Source: Nicotiana tabacum (taxonomy: Eukaryota > Streptophyta > Magnoliopsida > Solanales > Solanaceae). Taken from it: 64,000 nt of DNA. Positions within the stretch are counted from its first letter, which is position 1, and the number at the start of each line of letters is the position of its first letter. This document shows positions 32,607 through 45,277 of this stretch, one piece after another. Below the pieces are notes generated by a model, which saw only the letters and a list, made by a program, of their open reading frames with translations, searched no databases and was not told the origin of the DNA. Location: NCBI RefSeq assembly GCF_000715075.1, contig NC_134090.1, forward strand, positions 50,124,722 through 50,188,721, read 5' to 3'. Made by a program: the position numbers and the translations under genes.

Positions 32607-34278
32607 GAAGAGAGCAGCAATTCCACCATTGACAGCCATTAAAAGGCTTTGAATTCAAATTTGGATTTTCAAAAATCATTATTTGTTTGTATTGGGTGTT
32701 GTTGAAAATAATTGGGAATATGGTTTGGAGTTTATATCTCAATTTTGAGGGGTTTTGGTGAAGATTAGACTTGGTTTTGACTGAATTTCAGATTGAAACT
32801 CGAAGAAGAAGAAGAAGAAGAAGAAGAAGAAGAAGAAGAAGAAGAAGAAGAAGACATAACATATATTATATTGCAGAAAATTGTAGAAAAATTGTAGACT
32901 ATTGTTTATTTATTTTTCTTTTATTCATTTACCTATTGTATCAAAGTTGAACAATATTGTATAAAAATTGTATTTAAGTGGATGATTTAGTACTGTTTTG
33001 AACAAAAATATGTATAAAAAATATGAAACATACATTTCAGGGGAATCATGTCGACTCCAAATATGTACCCAGTTTGTTGATATTTTGTAGATAAATTGTA
33101 GATTATTTGTATTCTGATTGTAGATGCTTTATTTTCTTTTTTCACAAATAAAAAATGAATAAAACTTCTACAAATCTTCTGAAAAAATACAATTATGTCA
33201 AAAATCGCAATTTTGGTACAATTGAATGGGAATTGGGATATTAAAATTCAATGTACCCAGTTTGTAGATATTTTGTAGATAAATTATATATTATTTGTAT
33301 TCTGATTGTAGATGCTTTGTTTTCTGTTTTCACAAATCAAAAATGACTAAACTTCTACAAATCTTCTGCAAAAAATGCAATTATATCGAAAATCTCAATT
33401 ATGCTACAATTGAATGGGAATTGGGATATTAAAATTCAATGTACCCAGTTTGTATTTATTTTGTCGATAAATTGTAGATTATTTGTATTATGTCGAAAAT
33501 CCCGATTATGCTACAATTTCTGTGATTCTCCTATATGCTCTTGTTACTCTTTACGAAACTGCTATGCTAAATATGGAATCCAAAAAAACATGATGAAGGG
33601 ATAAATCTTCCTAAGAAATTTTGTAGATAATTTGCAGAAACATTGAAATTCTGTATTTTCATATTAGTTTTTCAAATGATATGTAGTTTTGTTGTAGATT
33701 AAATGTAGAAAACAAGCCATTGTGAGTCTTATTTGACGCATTCCTCACATTCAATCTATTCTACAAATTCACGCCTCTTTAAATACAATACAACCATACT
33801 TTCTTGAATTTAAAGTTATAACAATATATATAACTTAAAAAACATCTTCTTCTCTGCACAAGTTAGCTCCAAAACAGACGAAGTGGAATAACAAGCTCCC
33901 ATCAAAACTTTTAACACAAAAACGCAAAGCTCAAAAATAAATAAACAACAGTCTACAATTTTTCTACAATTTCTGCAATATAATGTATGTCATGTCTTCT
34001 TCTTCTTCTTCTTCTTCTTCTTCTTCTTCTTCTTCTTCTTCTTCTTCTTCTTCTTCTTCTTCTTCTTCTTCTTCGAGTTTCAATCTGAAATTCAGCCAAA
34101 ACCAAGTCTAATCTTCACCAAAATCCCTCAAAATTGAGATATAAGCTCTGAATCATATTCTCAATTATTTACAACAACACCCAATCCAAACAAATAATGA
34201 TTTTTGAAAACTCAAATTAGAATTCAAAGCTTCAAAGCTTTTTAATGGCTATCAATGGTGGAATTGCTGCTCTCTTTT
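32607..34278. mobile_element. Long-inverted-repeat element with GAA/TTC arms and a 188-bp tandem core
   Basis: Left arm 32607-32917 and right arm 33933-34278 are reverse complements of each other at high identity, starting AGAGAGCAGCAATTCCACC on the left. Each arm contains a triplet run, about 17 GAA units at 32802-32853 and about 26 TTC units at 33995-34074. The core holds a 188-bp tandem repeat starting ATGTACCCAGTTTGT at 33063, 33251 and 33439 (the last partial). There is no coding capacity. Long TIRs suggest a Mutator-like non-autonomous element, but no target duplication was found. Part of the right arm is repeated directly at 34339-34425. Confidence 0.6.
33063..33530 (+). repeat. 188-bp tandem repeat, 2.5 copies
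   Basis: Units start at 33063, 33251 and 33439 with ATGTACCCAGTTTGT and contain TTGTAGATAAATTGTAGATT. Copies differ by scattered substitutions, and the third is truncated after about 60 bp. Confidence 0.85.
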
Positions 34279-34561
34279 CCTTTCCTCTTATATTACTGAA
34301 ATTTGAGATTGCGAGATAGAGAGAGACGTAGAGAGAATTCTCAATTCTTTGCAACAACATCCAATCCAAACAAACAATGTCTTTTGAAAACCCAAATTCG
34401 AATTCAAAGCCTTGGCTATGGAAGAAATAATGGGATTTTGATACAGAAATCGTGGGTGTGGGAGGGGAACGTGGGTGAAGGTGTGGGAATTGGAGAGAGA
34501 AACGTGGGGGGAGTGGTAATAGAAAGAATATACGGTACCATTAAATTAGGAGTGTAATTAA

Positions 34562-37323
34562 TCTATATTATTATAAAAGCATGAATACGATGTCGGTTTA
34601 CAAAAAAAACGTTAAAATATTAAGCATAATAACTCATAAAAAAGGATATAATCGGAATTCTAAATATTAGTCTTATAATATTATTAGTTTTAGGACATAA
34701 TACTACACAATATATTAAGCTAATACTATTTTTTATGTTCCTAGAGTCGACTAATACACATAGAATCTCGATTATACATTCTACAGTCGACTAACATTCC
34801 ACTAGAGTCGACTTTATATTATACATAATTTTATATAAATAATATTAGTCGACTTTAGAAGCTAATGTTTAGTATTTAACATTTTAAAATTAATAAAATT
34901 CTATCTATTAATTTCTTATTATAAATATGTAGGATGGTTTAGTAAAATCAATTTCATAAAAATCCTCCGTATTGGCAATACATTACCACTTCATAATGTC
35001 CAATACCCAAAAAAAGGTAATATTAAATGGATTGCATAAAGAGTTAAAATTGAGAAAAAAATACCTCTACGATAATATATTTTTATATTATATTTCAATT
35101 GTGTTCCTACTCAAATAATATCTTTTTATTAATTTTTCGTGTAATATTAAAAAATATCCAATTATTAAACAACAACTAAAAATATTTAAGAATATAAATA
35201 TGTGAGGAAGAGGGGGAAAATGGTTTATAAGAGTCAATACTACTAATGATTCTACAAACATAAAGATCTAAATGCGAAATGTCAGATCAATCTTTTAGTC
35301 TTTGAAAATAAAATTTATGGTGGATAAAATTATAATTAAGATTAAATATTCAGAACATGAGGTGAACTAATATTAAGATCTGGATCAACATAGAATAAAA
35401 TATTTTTATATTCCAAATAATTAGATATTTTAATTAATTATTTAGCAAGAGAATCCAATTCAATTATTTTTTAAATTCATGAGTAAAATTCTTCTTCGAG
35501 TTTAAAATTTTTTTAGTGTACATAAATTTATTCCATAAAAAGAGTATTACAACATAAATTTAAAATGTTAGTATATTATTAAGAATCAAAATATTATATA
35601 AGTGTCTGAGGAAACACAATCAAAGCTAAATCATAAACAAGAACAAGTTTTCAAGACTATATTATAAAGAGTCGACACTGTTATAACGGGATTATTCTTT
35701 GTAGATGTCTCTGGTGGAATCGAAATAATATTTCTATGTCATGCAGTACTTGCAAATATCATATCAAGAGACATAACATTGTTAACAATAATAGCAAGTG
35801 ATATACCAATAACGATTTTATTATGAGACCACCCACTTTAAATTTGATATACATCTTCAAACAATTTAAATAACCATCACAAATTTATAAGAAAAGCAAA
35901 ATTGTTAATATGGGATGAAGCGCTTATGGCTAAGTGTCAAACGATCGAAATAATTGCCCGGAGTTCTAAATATATATTGGATATTAATGAACCGTTTGGT
36001 AAAAAATTAATGGTTTGAGAGGTGATTTCTGTCAAGTACTACAAGTAGTTCCAAAATTGACAAAAGCATAGACTGTAAAAGCTAATTTGCCAAAGTTATA
36101 CTTTTGGCTTAAATTAAAAGGATTCAACTCACAAGAAATATAAAGTAAGAACATATCAAGATTCGGTGTCTTCTTGCTTCGTGTCGAAAATGAAGAAGAG
36201 CGTCTAATAAAAGATGAGTTGGTTCTTCCTGAACACTTGGTTATCAACTCCAATAGTAATAGTAGTCATTTAATAAGAGAAATATTTCTATCATTAGATT
36301 AAAATGCAAATTGTGCAAATCGCATGATAGAATTGAAAAGATATCTTAACTAGCAGAAATGAATATGTTGGTCAAATAAATAAAAGGTGGATTGCAAAAT
36401 TTTATAGTAAAAACAAAATATTTTTCATTTTTTGACTCAGCAGAATGATACCAATAATTACTACCAAGAAGATTATACTTAGATACTTTAATACCAAATG
36501 ACCCTCTACCATACATGTTTGTTATCAAGGTTAATATTTTTTTATGTATGTTAGTGTCACCGTATATATATAATAGACTAAGTTAAAATTGATCTTCTAT
36601 TATATATAGGTTAATTTTGAAGAAAAATATGCTCATCATGCTACTGAAAACTTAGACACGACGAATAACTTATGTAATAGCGCACATATGATATATAGAA
36701 GTTTTTACAATAAAGTCATACTTGCAAAAATTATGATATTGGTCAATGTGCTTCTAAGTATAATTTTATCCCGAATTCAACTTCCTTCTTCCGAAACTAA
36801 AGAATATCCTTTTAAATTTATGTGAAAATAATTTTTAGTATGTTTATGTTTTGCAAATATAATAAATATACAAGGACAAACATCCTAAATATTAGACTAT
36901 ATTTACCGCAATATATGTTCTTGCACGAACAACACTATGTTATGTACACTTTCAAGAGGGATATCAAGAGTTCTGGTTTAGGCAGAGCAACCAAAGCATT
37001 AGAAGGAAACATACACACAAAAAAATATTATTCACAAAAAAGCGTTCGTTAAGATATCATCACATTAAATACTTTTAAACTATAATAATAATAATTATCT
37101 AACATGACAAAATTGATCATTTGTGTAAGTTTTGATGCTTTCCTTTTATTTTAAATTCATGTATTATGCTAATGTAATAATATTTTTCGGCACTTAGATG
37201 ATTGTTGTATTATTATACATAAAATTACTCTCATTAATTAAATTTTATTATCCTTTCATATAAATAAATGTTTAAACCATCATGTGTCATTATTAATGTG
37301 CAACGCACGTTCATAGATACTAG
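34562..37323 (+). mobile_element. Helitron with decayed helicase
   Basis: It begins TCTATATTATTATAAAAGC at 34562 after an A, and ends ...GTGCAACGCACG...CTAG at 37323 before a T, the expected A/T insertion context. The 3' end has a GTGC-AAC-GCAC hairpin about 15 bp before CTAG. Inside is a plus-strand Pif1-type helicase remnant (35690-37050); no Rep domain is found in the 1.1 kb before it, so it is an internally deleted copy. AGTCGACT words are frequent near 34740-34860. Confidence 0.8.
35690..37050 (+). pseudogene. Helitron Pif1-like helicase remnant
   Basis: Helicase motifs are recognisable across several frames. The first is FFVDVSGGIEIIFLCHAVLA near 35695, where the family has a GGTGKT Walker A site, so the Lys is lost. 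Then LLIWDEALMAK near 35910 (Walker B) and GDFCQVLQVVPKLTKA near 36023. VENEEERLIKDELVLPEH follows near 36190, QNDTNNYYQED near 36442, and LYLPQYMFLHEQHYVM near 36898, matching the C-terminal motif VI region. Stops and frameshifts are numerous. The full family protein joins this helicase to an HUH endonuclease, which is missing here. Confidence 0.75.
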
Positions 37324-39131
37324 TACCTTTAAAAACCACTAATGGTATATAATTGGTAATTAGGCATACTAAATATAATTATATCAAACTTTAAACATTG
37401 AAGGTAATATAGTTTTCTATATGGCATATGAATGTAAAAATTCCTAAGCAAAACTAATTCAAGCCCAAAACTTATGCTCAAGGTACAACAAAAATATTTC
37501 CAAAGAATTTTCCTATGATGCGGAGGTTATTTTAAAAAAAGAAAAAAAATAGGCTAAATATTCAAGATCTCTTCTTATGAGGGTCATTCTTATAATTCAC
37601 TGACTTATTTAAGTATGGACTCATTAATGTTATCAAAGGATATATTGACACTCCACCCCAAAAGAAAAATATATCCTTTGTCCTGACTTTAAATAAAGGA
37701 TACAAATACTTAACAAGCATAATTTTCATCAATCTCAACAAAAACTTCAAAGATTCATACCACATTCGTCTCTAATCTATTTTTATGGGTAATATATCCA
37801 AGAAAAGCACTAGACGGGTGTATCTTGAAAATATTAGAAACAGGTGGCCTCCAGAAATCTATTTAGAATTCGTAATTTTTTGGAAGAAAATCGTAAATTT
37901 TTTGCAAAATTTCAATAACTTATATTACTATGGATATATTAATAAAAAATTTGGAACGGGTGGATTATGAAAATAGACATGTCATGACAAAATCTTAAAC
38001 CAATAATTCCTTCAAAACGTTTACTAAAAACTTTTAGCGTTTCTTCAACTTAACAGAATAATCATGATCGTAAGTTCTAATTTCAGTATTATAACTAAAG
38101 CAGGAATAAGAAATAATGGTGTGTGCCTATTACGTGAGTAGAAATTACAATCCACAAAATTGGTCATAAGTCTATTTTGATGTCTTGGAAACAAAATTAA
38201 AAATTTCATAAGCTAATTCTCTTATGTGTCCTTTTGTAGGGAAGAAAAATAAGAATATATATATAATAACTTCGGCTAATAGTAATCACCAGAGAGAAGT
38301 TAGGCAAAAAGTTATACTTTTATTTATTTTATATTATTATTGTTATTTTTTCTTTCTAATGGGGCATGACCCAATATTCAAAGATCTATCATTTAAAATT
38401 GATATGTCAATTTTCTTGTTCCTGTAAAGGAAATTAATTAATATTCCTATCATAAAACATCATCGTCATTCTTCAACAAGACTACATTTTATCTATTTTT
38501 AAATTATTTCCTCCTCATTCTTTTTTAATAACCCTAAAATCAAAGTCAGGAACAAAAGGTCACATCATAAAACAAAACAAACTTGAAGAAAATGCGAGAG
38601 AAAGTACCTTTATTGAAGAATAGAGATCAATCTTGCTCTGATACCATATCGGTTCATTAAAAACAAGTTGATTAAGAACAAGCAATTATTAATTAGTCAC
38701 CATGAACAAACACAAGCGAAAGAAAGAGAAATTTGAGCTCAAAGAGTACACTTCAAAAAATGAACTTACATATCTAAAATATTTTTCAACTAATTCGGAT
38801 TCGCATCAGGTAGGCTCACTATTGGATAACATATTCTCTACCACAAAAATTAATTCTCAATATTCGAATATGAAATATCTATTAAGGATGAAATGATCAC
38901 AATCGCCACACAATATCTCCTGATGGTTAAATAAATACAAGTAAATCAATATAAGAATAAAAAAAATATCTAAGACACCATTATTTTTCGCTCCTAACCA
39001 ATGCTTAACTGGTTAGTAATTTAATTATTGAAAAAATTATGATCATACTAATAAAGAAAAAAAGTAAGAACAAAAACAATTTATCGAATAAACTCAAATT
39101 TGGATTAGGCACTGCGTAACTCGGAGTCCGG
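37324..39131. other. AT-rich spacer
   Basis: No gene seen. GCTCTGATACCA at about 38635-38646 is the reverse complement of the methionine-tRNA primer site used by copia elements, perhaps a relic of one. Confidence 0.4.
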
Positions 39132-40674
39132 AATTGAAATATTATCTTTTTGGACTCAAAATATTTTTTTAGGTCGAAAAAAAATATAATGATCAAAATA
39201 TGTAAAACACGATTTTGAACCACGTTTTATCTTAACGGCCAATTCGGATGTTTAAGGTAAATATACCCGAATTTGAGGGAAATCAAAGATTTGTCAGTTT
39301 GGTCATTTGTGAAAGCCTAAATAATAGGATTTCCTCTAACCTTTATTTGTCTTTTGCCTTCTTAACTTTCGTAACTTATATATTTTAAAACTATGTAAAG
39401 TAGTATAAATAAAAATTGTTATTCTTTTATTAAAAAAATTCTTAAACAAAGAAAATTATTTGACAATAACAAACTATGATAATAGTTTTTTTTTTTAAAA
39501 CTAGTTGATTGCTTTATATACTTTTTCACATTGTAATTTTATTTTTGAAAATTTTAGGAACGAGTGTCTAAATTTATGGGGTCAATTAGTTTTTTGGCTC
39601 TTGACAAACTTGTTTTTAGTTTTTTGGCCCTATCTCTTTTTTTTTACACATGGGAGATTTATTCTTACACGTAAGAGATCTCTCTTTTACACATAAGAGA
39701 TCTAAAAAGGTCATTTTCTTAAATTCAAAATTATAAAAAGGGCATGATGAACAAATAGCATGAATTAATGGGTCAATTGGTTTTGTAACTCTTTACAAAT
39801 TTATTTTTAGTTTTATGACCCTAACTCTTTATTTACATATGGAAGATTTAGTTTTACACGTAAGAGATTTGTCTTTTATATATAAGAGATCTAAAAAATG
39901 TCATTTTCTTACATTATAAATTGTAAAGGAACGGATTCAGACGGGCCAATTGGTTTTATAACTCTTTACAAATTTATTTTTAGTTTTATGACCCTAACTC
40001 TTTTTTTTGCATATGGGAGACTTATGTTTACAAGTAAGAGATTTGTCTTTTATACATAAGAGATCTAAAAAATATTATTTTCTTACTTTATAAATTGTGA
40101 AGGAACGGATTCAGACGGGTCAATTGGTTTTGTAACTCTTTAAAAATTTATTTTTAGTTTTATGACCCTAACTCTTTTTTTACATATGAAAAATTTACTT
40201 TTTCACATAAGAGATCTGTCTTTTATACATAAGAGATCTAAAAATATCATTTTCTTAAATTATAAATTGTAAGGGAGCATGATGTACAAGTAGCACCTGA
40301 ATTTATATTGGAAATTAAATTCATTCATCTTCGTATTCTAAACTTTGTCAGTTTCTTATATATAGAACAGAGAAAAGTATTAATTTTTCAAAAAAGAAGT
40401 TACTTTTTTTTTATTGAATTAAAAAAGAAGTTACGAAAGTTAAGAAGGCAAAAGACAAATAAAGGTTAGAGGAAATCCTATTATTTAGGCTTTCATAAAT
40501 GACCAAACTGACAAATCTTTGATTTCCCTCAAATTCTGGTAGTAAAATGCGGTTTACTACCACGTTTTATAAAAACGTGATTCAAAATCGTATTTTATAT
40601 ATTTTGGTCACTATATTTTTTTTCCACCTAAAAAAGTATTTTGAATCCAAAAAAATAACATTTCGATTTCAAAG
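39132..40674. mobile_element. Long-inverted-repeat element with four tandem internal repeats
   Basis: Arms at about 39132-39390 and 40425-40674 are inverted copies sharing, for example, GAGGGAAATCAAAGATTTG and TAATAGGATTTCCTCTAACC. Between them a unit of 173-191 bp is repeated four times (starts 39581, 39772, 39945 and 40119), each with one or more TAAGAGATCT words. The right arm adds two small perfect hairpins (GGTAGTAAA...TTTACTACC and CACGTTTTATAAAAACGTG). There is no coding capacity and no target duplication was resolved; Mutator-like non-autonomous is my best guess. Confidence 0.6.
39581..40290 (+). repeat. Four-copy tandem repeat (173-191 bp)
   Basis: Each copy runs from GTCAATTGGTTTTGTAACTC through GACCCTAACTCTTTTTTT and TAAGAGATCTAAAAA to a TATAAATTGTAA...GG end. 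The periods are 191, 173 and 174 bp. Confidence 0.85.
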
Positions 40675-42731
40675 CAAGGGGGCAAATTTGCTTCAAGCCT
40701 ATTTTCACGTGCGCAAGCCCACTTTCTTTTACTAGTTTTCTGCAAGTCCAATAAGGACAACCTATTATAAAGTGAAAAAAGGAGCTCTTTCTAATAAGAG
40801 AAATTTTCATAAAGCACTATTTTTTAATAATAATTAGCCATCTATAGTACCATTTGCTATATTACGGATTATAGATACTTTTTATGTGGTTATAAGATGT
40901 ATTTGAGGCATTTAAGCTATTGTATTCATGAATATAGTAGCAAAAATATGCGTGAATCAGGGAAGTCCAGCTAATTAGTTGTTGTATTCGAGTGTATTCG
41001 ACTGTATTCATGGAGTGAAACATGGGATTACAGCTGGACAGATTATTGTATTCGACTGTATTCACGGTGTGAAATAGGGGATTACACTATTTTTAAAACG
41101 GAAAGTGAATCAATTAACATAATAGACTCCTAATATAACTCAACAAACTCAATTATAACACACAAATTTTGTATTTTCAGTTATAAAAAAGATTCTCAAC
41201 CGAAAAATACCCCAAAAATATAGCAATCTTCAGAGAAATTATATAATACATCTGAATACATAAATTATATTAATTAAAAAAACTTATGAATACATTCATG
41301 GCATATAGCGAGATAGTGAATACAATGAAATACATAGAATGCAGCGAGAATACATTGAAATACAATGAGAAAAAAAAGATAGTGAATACAATGAAATACA
41401 TGGAATACAACGAGACACATTGAATTACAATGTAAAGGGAACGGGAAAGATGAGTAGTAAAGGCGGAGAGGGACGCGACGATGGTACGACGGTCAACAGA
41501 GACGACACAGTTGTCACCGCCAGCGTAGCAGAAGGATTTATCGTGGGGACGTTGAACTATATGCCCACCGTAGCTGCATAATCATTGCAAGTTCTGAGAC
41601 TGTCTTCAAGCATAAATTTTTCCTAGTAAAAAGTTTTTTTGCTTTCTGCAACTTTGAATCTCATTTCAAGTACTTTCACATACAGAATTGGAACAACTAT
41701 CAATCCTAACAATTCTGCCCTACATAGCTTTGAACTATTCCAACATTTAAAACTAGCCGACGAGCAATTGATGTTTGCTCTAATAAATAAAACTAAAACA
41801 CCAACAGAGATAAGTTGGTCAAAATTTTCATCGCTGCCTTCACTTTTAATAGTCTGTCGCTGCCTTCGCTGCAGAATGACTCAATTGCTGTCTCACTGAA
41901 AGAGAAAGAAATTTGTGCCCTTTTGGTGGTCCATCGCTGCCTCAATGAGAGAGAAAGAAATTCGTGCCCTTTTGAGATTGAGCATCGTGTTTGGGAAGAG
42001 AATGAGATGTATCAAATTAGAGAGAGAAAGAAAATAGTGTAACGGAATAGCGTATTTAGTGGCTTAGGGTTAGGAGGTAACCAAAATCAAATATTTTGCT
42101 AAAACCTTAAAATGTATCTATAAAATATAATTTTTTTAAATGATATTTTTTTAAAATAAATAAGGTGTTAACCTTTGCTATAGGAGGTAAAAATTCCTTC
42201 TAATAATAAGACAAAGAAGTAAGAAAAAAAGGGACCCGTATAAAATTTTTAATTACACATTACTAATTAGGAATTACAAACACAATGGCCTTTTTGTTTT
42301 CAGCCACTCAACGTCAACTCCTTTTCATTGTAAGTGTAATCTTCTACCAGTTCAAATATCATTTAATTAATAAATAAAAAAATATTAATATTTTATTTGT
42401 TCGATCACTAGACCTCAAACTTGAATATTTTTCAGCCGTCCAACTTTTCCCTTGTAAGCTATACTTGGGTCTCATTCTCATGTGACTTCGATAATTTGTC
42501 TAATTTCGACTCTGAATAAGTCCACGAACTGATTAAAAAATCGAATGAATTGACGCCCTGTTTCATATAGTTAAGTTTACTACGTATTTTTTTTTGGTAG
42601 CTAAATTTTTTATTAATCACCAATGATGGAATTTACAAAGCGAAGCTGAATTAGCAGAGTCAGCTTTCTAAAGACAAGAACTAGTATAACTAAAGCACTC
42701 TGTCTATACTTAATATTTTTATTATTTTGAA
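40675..42731. repeat. Repeat-derived spacer
   Basis: No gene. At 40910-41070 GTATTCGACTGTATTCA words recur, and at 41280-41430 GAATACAATGAAATACAT words recur. Two copies of a GAGAGAAAGAAATTCGTGCCC block lie at about 41898-41975. The whole 40830-42190 stretch looks like one old transposon, but its ends are not clear. Confidence 0.4.
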
Positions 42732-42990
42732 CGGGGGCGGAAGTATAGGTAAAATGACGGGGCACGTGAACTCATGGTCTCTCAGCAAAATTAAGTATTT
42801 TTTGTATATATTTTTTAAAAATGGTATAATATTAATCGTTGGCACACATGCTCCAAGAAGGTTGAACGAGACACTTGGTTGAAAGTTGTGTTATTAATCT
42901 AGAGGAATAACGATCAATTCCACTTAATACATTTTTTCTTCTTTTTTTTAGTTGTACACCCATGTACTAAAAATTCTAGACCCGCCTCTG
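42732..42990 (-). mobile_element. hAT-type MITE with 8-bp target duplication
   Basis: 259 bp. The right end, read inward, is CAGAGGCGGGTCTAGAA and the left end is CGGGGGCGGAAGTATAGG. It is flanked by ATTTTGAA at 42724-42731 and at 42991-42998, a perfect 8-bp duplication. There is no coding capacity. Confidence 0.75.
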
Positions 42991-42998
42991 ATTTTGAA

Positions 42999-43325
42999 AA
43001 TATTGTTTCTATATAGTTTAAAATTATTTGATTTTATTTCTAAGAACAAAATTATTATTTTTTGAACAAGCAAAACAAAACCCATAAAGTGGGGCATCCC
43101 CAACTTTTTACATACACCTTCCCTTCCTCCCTATCCCCTCAGTTACAAAAATAGATAGAATTTAAACTAAGGAAAGAAATTCATCATTCTCAATTGTCCC
43201 GCAAGCTTTCGATCCCACTGTCCCCTGCAATGAACATCTTGTGTTATTAATTTGATTAGAACTTCAATAATTTTCGACATATTCTTAAGTTTCGCTCTTG
43301 CCACAAGTAGTACGCACATCCTATC
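42999..43325. other. Short AT-rich spacer
   Basis: No feature recognised. Confidence 0.4.
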
Positions 43326-43333
43326 ATTGTTAA

Positions 43334-44080
43334 TAGGGGTATACAAACCGAACAGAAAAATCGCACCAAACTGAAAAGTCAAACCAAACTGATTAAAAAA
43401 CCCGACTAGGTTTGGTTCGATTTGGTTTGGTATTGAATAAAAAAATCCTAACCAAACCGACATATAAATATATAATTTTTATATATACTTTTAAGATTTT
43501 ATATAGAATTTTCTTTAAAAACTGTCTAGAAATATTTGGGATTATCTTGCGAGATATAATATTTAACAGTATATGAAGTGCTCTATATTTATTAACCTTA
43601 AATAATGGATTGTATGATCACTTTCTCATCAAGTGTTACTGAAATGCGTCAATCTCTTTGTTCTTCCATATTCGTATCATATATTAAGATCTACTAAATT
43701 GTTAGTATATCTTTTTCGAATGTAAAGTGATTATTATTATTATTTAGGTATTATATTAATTTTTATGTTTAATTACTAAATTCGATTAACCTTGAAAGTG
43801 TACATCAACGAAACATTATTGTCAGACGACTAGAAAAATAACTATTATGTGTTACTAAGAAAATTTCTTATAAGAATATTTTAATAGATAATATGTTTGT
43901 CAATTTTTTATATTTTTACTTATCAAAAATTTAATAAAGTAAGATTGAAATAATATTTAAGTAACAAAAAAAATCAAAAGACCCGAAAAATCCGACAAAA
44001 CCGAACCAATCCAAACCGATATAGTTGGTTTGGTTTGATTTTGATAAAAACCGAATCAATCCAATCCATATATACCCCTA
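43334..44080. mobile_element. Non-autonomous hAT element with 8-bp target duplication
   Basis: 747 bp with TAGGGGTATA at both ends in inverted orientation, flanked by ATTGTTAA at 43326-43333 and 44081-44088. Subterminal regions at both ends are rich in AACCGAA/TTCGGTT and GGTTTGGTTT words, giving a longer loose inverted repeat. No open frame of note. Confidence 0.8.
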
Positions 44081-44088
44081 ATTGTTAA

Positions 44089-44557
44089 TATGTAGATTCC
44101 AGCTTTAGAACTTTTTATTTTTTAATTTCGCAAAGGTACTTATAATACAGATCTACTAATTGTATATTATCATTGGTCGAATAAGCATTAGGCAGAATAG
44201 AGTTTTCATATTTTCTATGATTTCATGGACCAAGATTGCAAAGTAAAAGTGAAACTTTAGAAAATTGGTGTTTGGATAATATTTGGTTGATGTTAAAAAG
44301 AAAAAAAAAATTATTCACAGTTAAAGTTAAAGTTAATAAGACTAGTTGAGGGTTGCAACTATATTTTGACATAAATTTCACTTGAAAAAAGAGAAGTCAA
44401 AATTTCAAGGGAAAATTTACATTGTTTTTGTTTACCTTTAAAATTGGATAACAATTAAACTTATAATGTGGTTTTAAGGACACGTGATTTCACCTAATAT
44501 CAATTGATAAATTTAAAGGGTAATAATAGAAATTAATAATAATATAGAGCAAACCAG
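44089..44557. other. AT-rich spacer
   Basis: No gene or element recognised before the Tat LTR at 44558. Confidence 0.4.
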
Positions 44558-45066
44558 TGTTTGAACGGAATTCAGCCCTCGAGCTTGAATACCCTCGAAC
44601 TAATTTGTGCAAGAACGGGTAAAATATAACAAGCTGATAAACAAGAATATGAACTATAGAAGGGCGTTATACTGCTTTGATATCTCGAAGTGTAAGGTCC
44701 TTACAAAATTATTAGGACCCTCCTTATATAGTAAAGGAATCCTATCTATGGTACAATTCTAATTACGGAAGTAAATCCTATGATTAGCCTAAACAGCTGC
44801 CTTTGATTTGATCTGTTCCAAGATTTTCGCCATGATCTTCGACCAGTCACGGATATCTCGCTTTCCCGTTATTGTGCTTTGCTCGAAGTCTGCCCTATTT
44901 GGTCTCAATCGCTGCCAGCCTCGATCTCGACAGGCACCTCGATTCTCGAATTCGGTACCTAGTCTTCTTCACTTTGATCTGCTCTACCACGAGGATGACC
45001 CTCGATGCAACTCCCTGGTCTCGATCAAATAGTAAAATCAGGTAGATTCGGTTCTAACCGTATATA
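44558..45066 (-). repeat. 3' LTR of the second Tat element
   Basis: About 509 bp. The plus-strand left end is TGTTTGAACGGAATTC, so the LTR ends in CA on its own strand. The other end was placed next to the purine tract AACGAGGGGACTAT, where the expected TG reads TA (TATATACGG), probably a G-to-A change. Boundaries are inferred; ACCAG at 44553-44557 is the candidate target site. Confidence 0.55.
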
Positions 45067-45269
45067 AATAGTCCCCTCGTTTCTTGGAATGTAATGAGAA
45101 GAAGCGAATTGAGCCTTTGATTTTATACCCCGACCTATCATGATGTCATCCTCGTGACGTAAGCGGCGGAAGTGATTGAAACGTCCCGTCGGTACAGTTC
45201 CCAAAGTCATTAATGAGCTTCAGTTGGTGGTCGGCCACCAGTGCCTTTGAATCGTCGCCGAGAATCCCT

Positions 45270-45277
45270 TAAATAGG
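45270..45277 (+). promoter_or_regulatory. Candidate TATA box for the plus-strand accessory gene
   Basis: TTAAATAG within ATCCCTTAAATAGGCCC, at the same relative place between LTR and accessory gene as the TATAAATATA in the Tat element at 18989-29924. It is weaker than that copy. A better-looking TATATAAATAG at 45061 sits at the LTR edge. Confidence 0.35.

Noticed and set aside
36032..36253. Minus-strand 73-codon frame
   Set aside because: Opposite the plus-strand Helitron helicase remnant, which explains the sequence.
39005..39223. Short Phe-rich open frame shared with 40547-40735
   Set aside because: The shared sequence is the inverted arm of one element, not a gene family.
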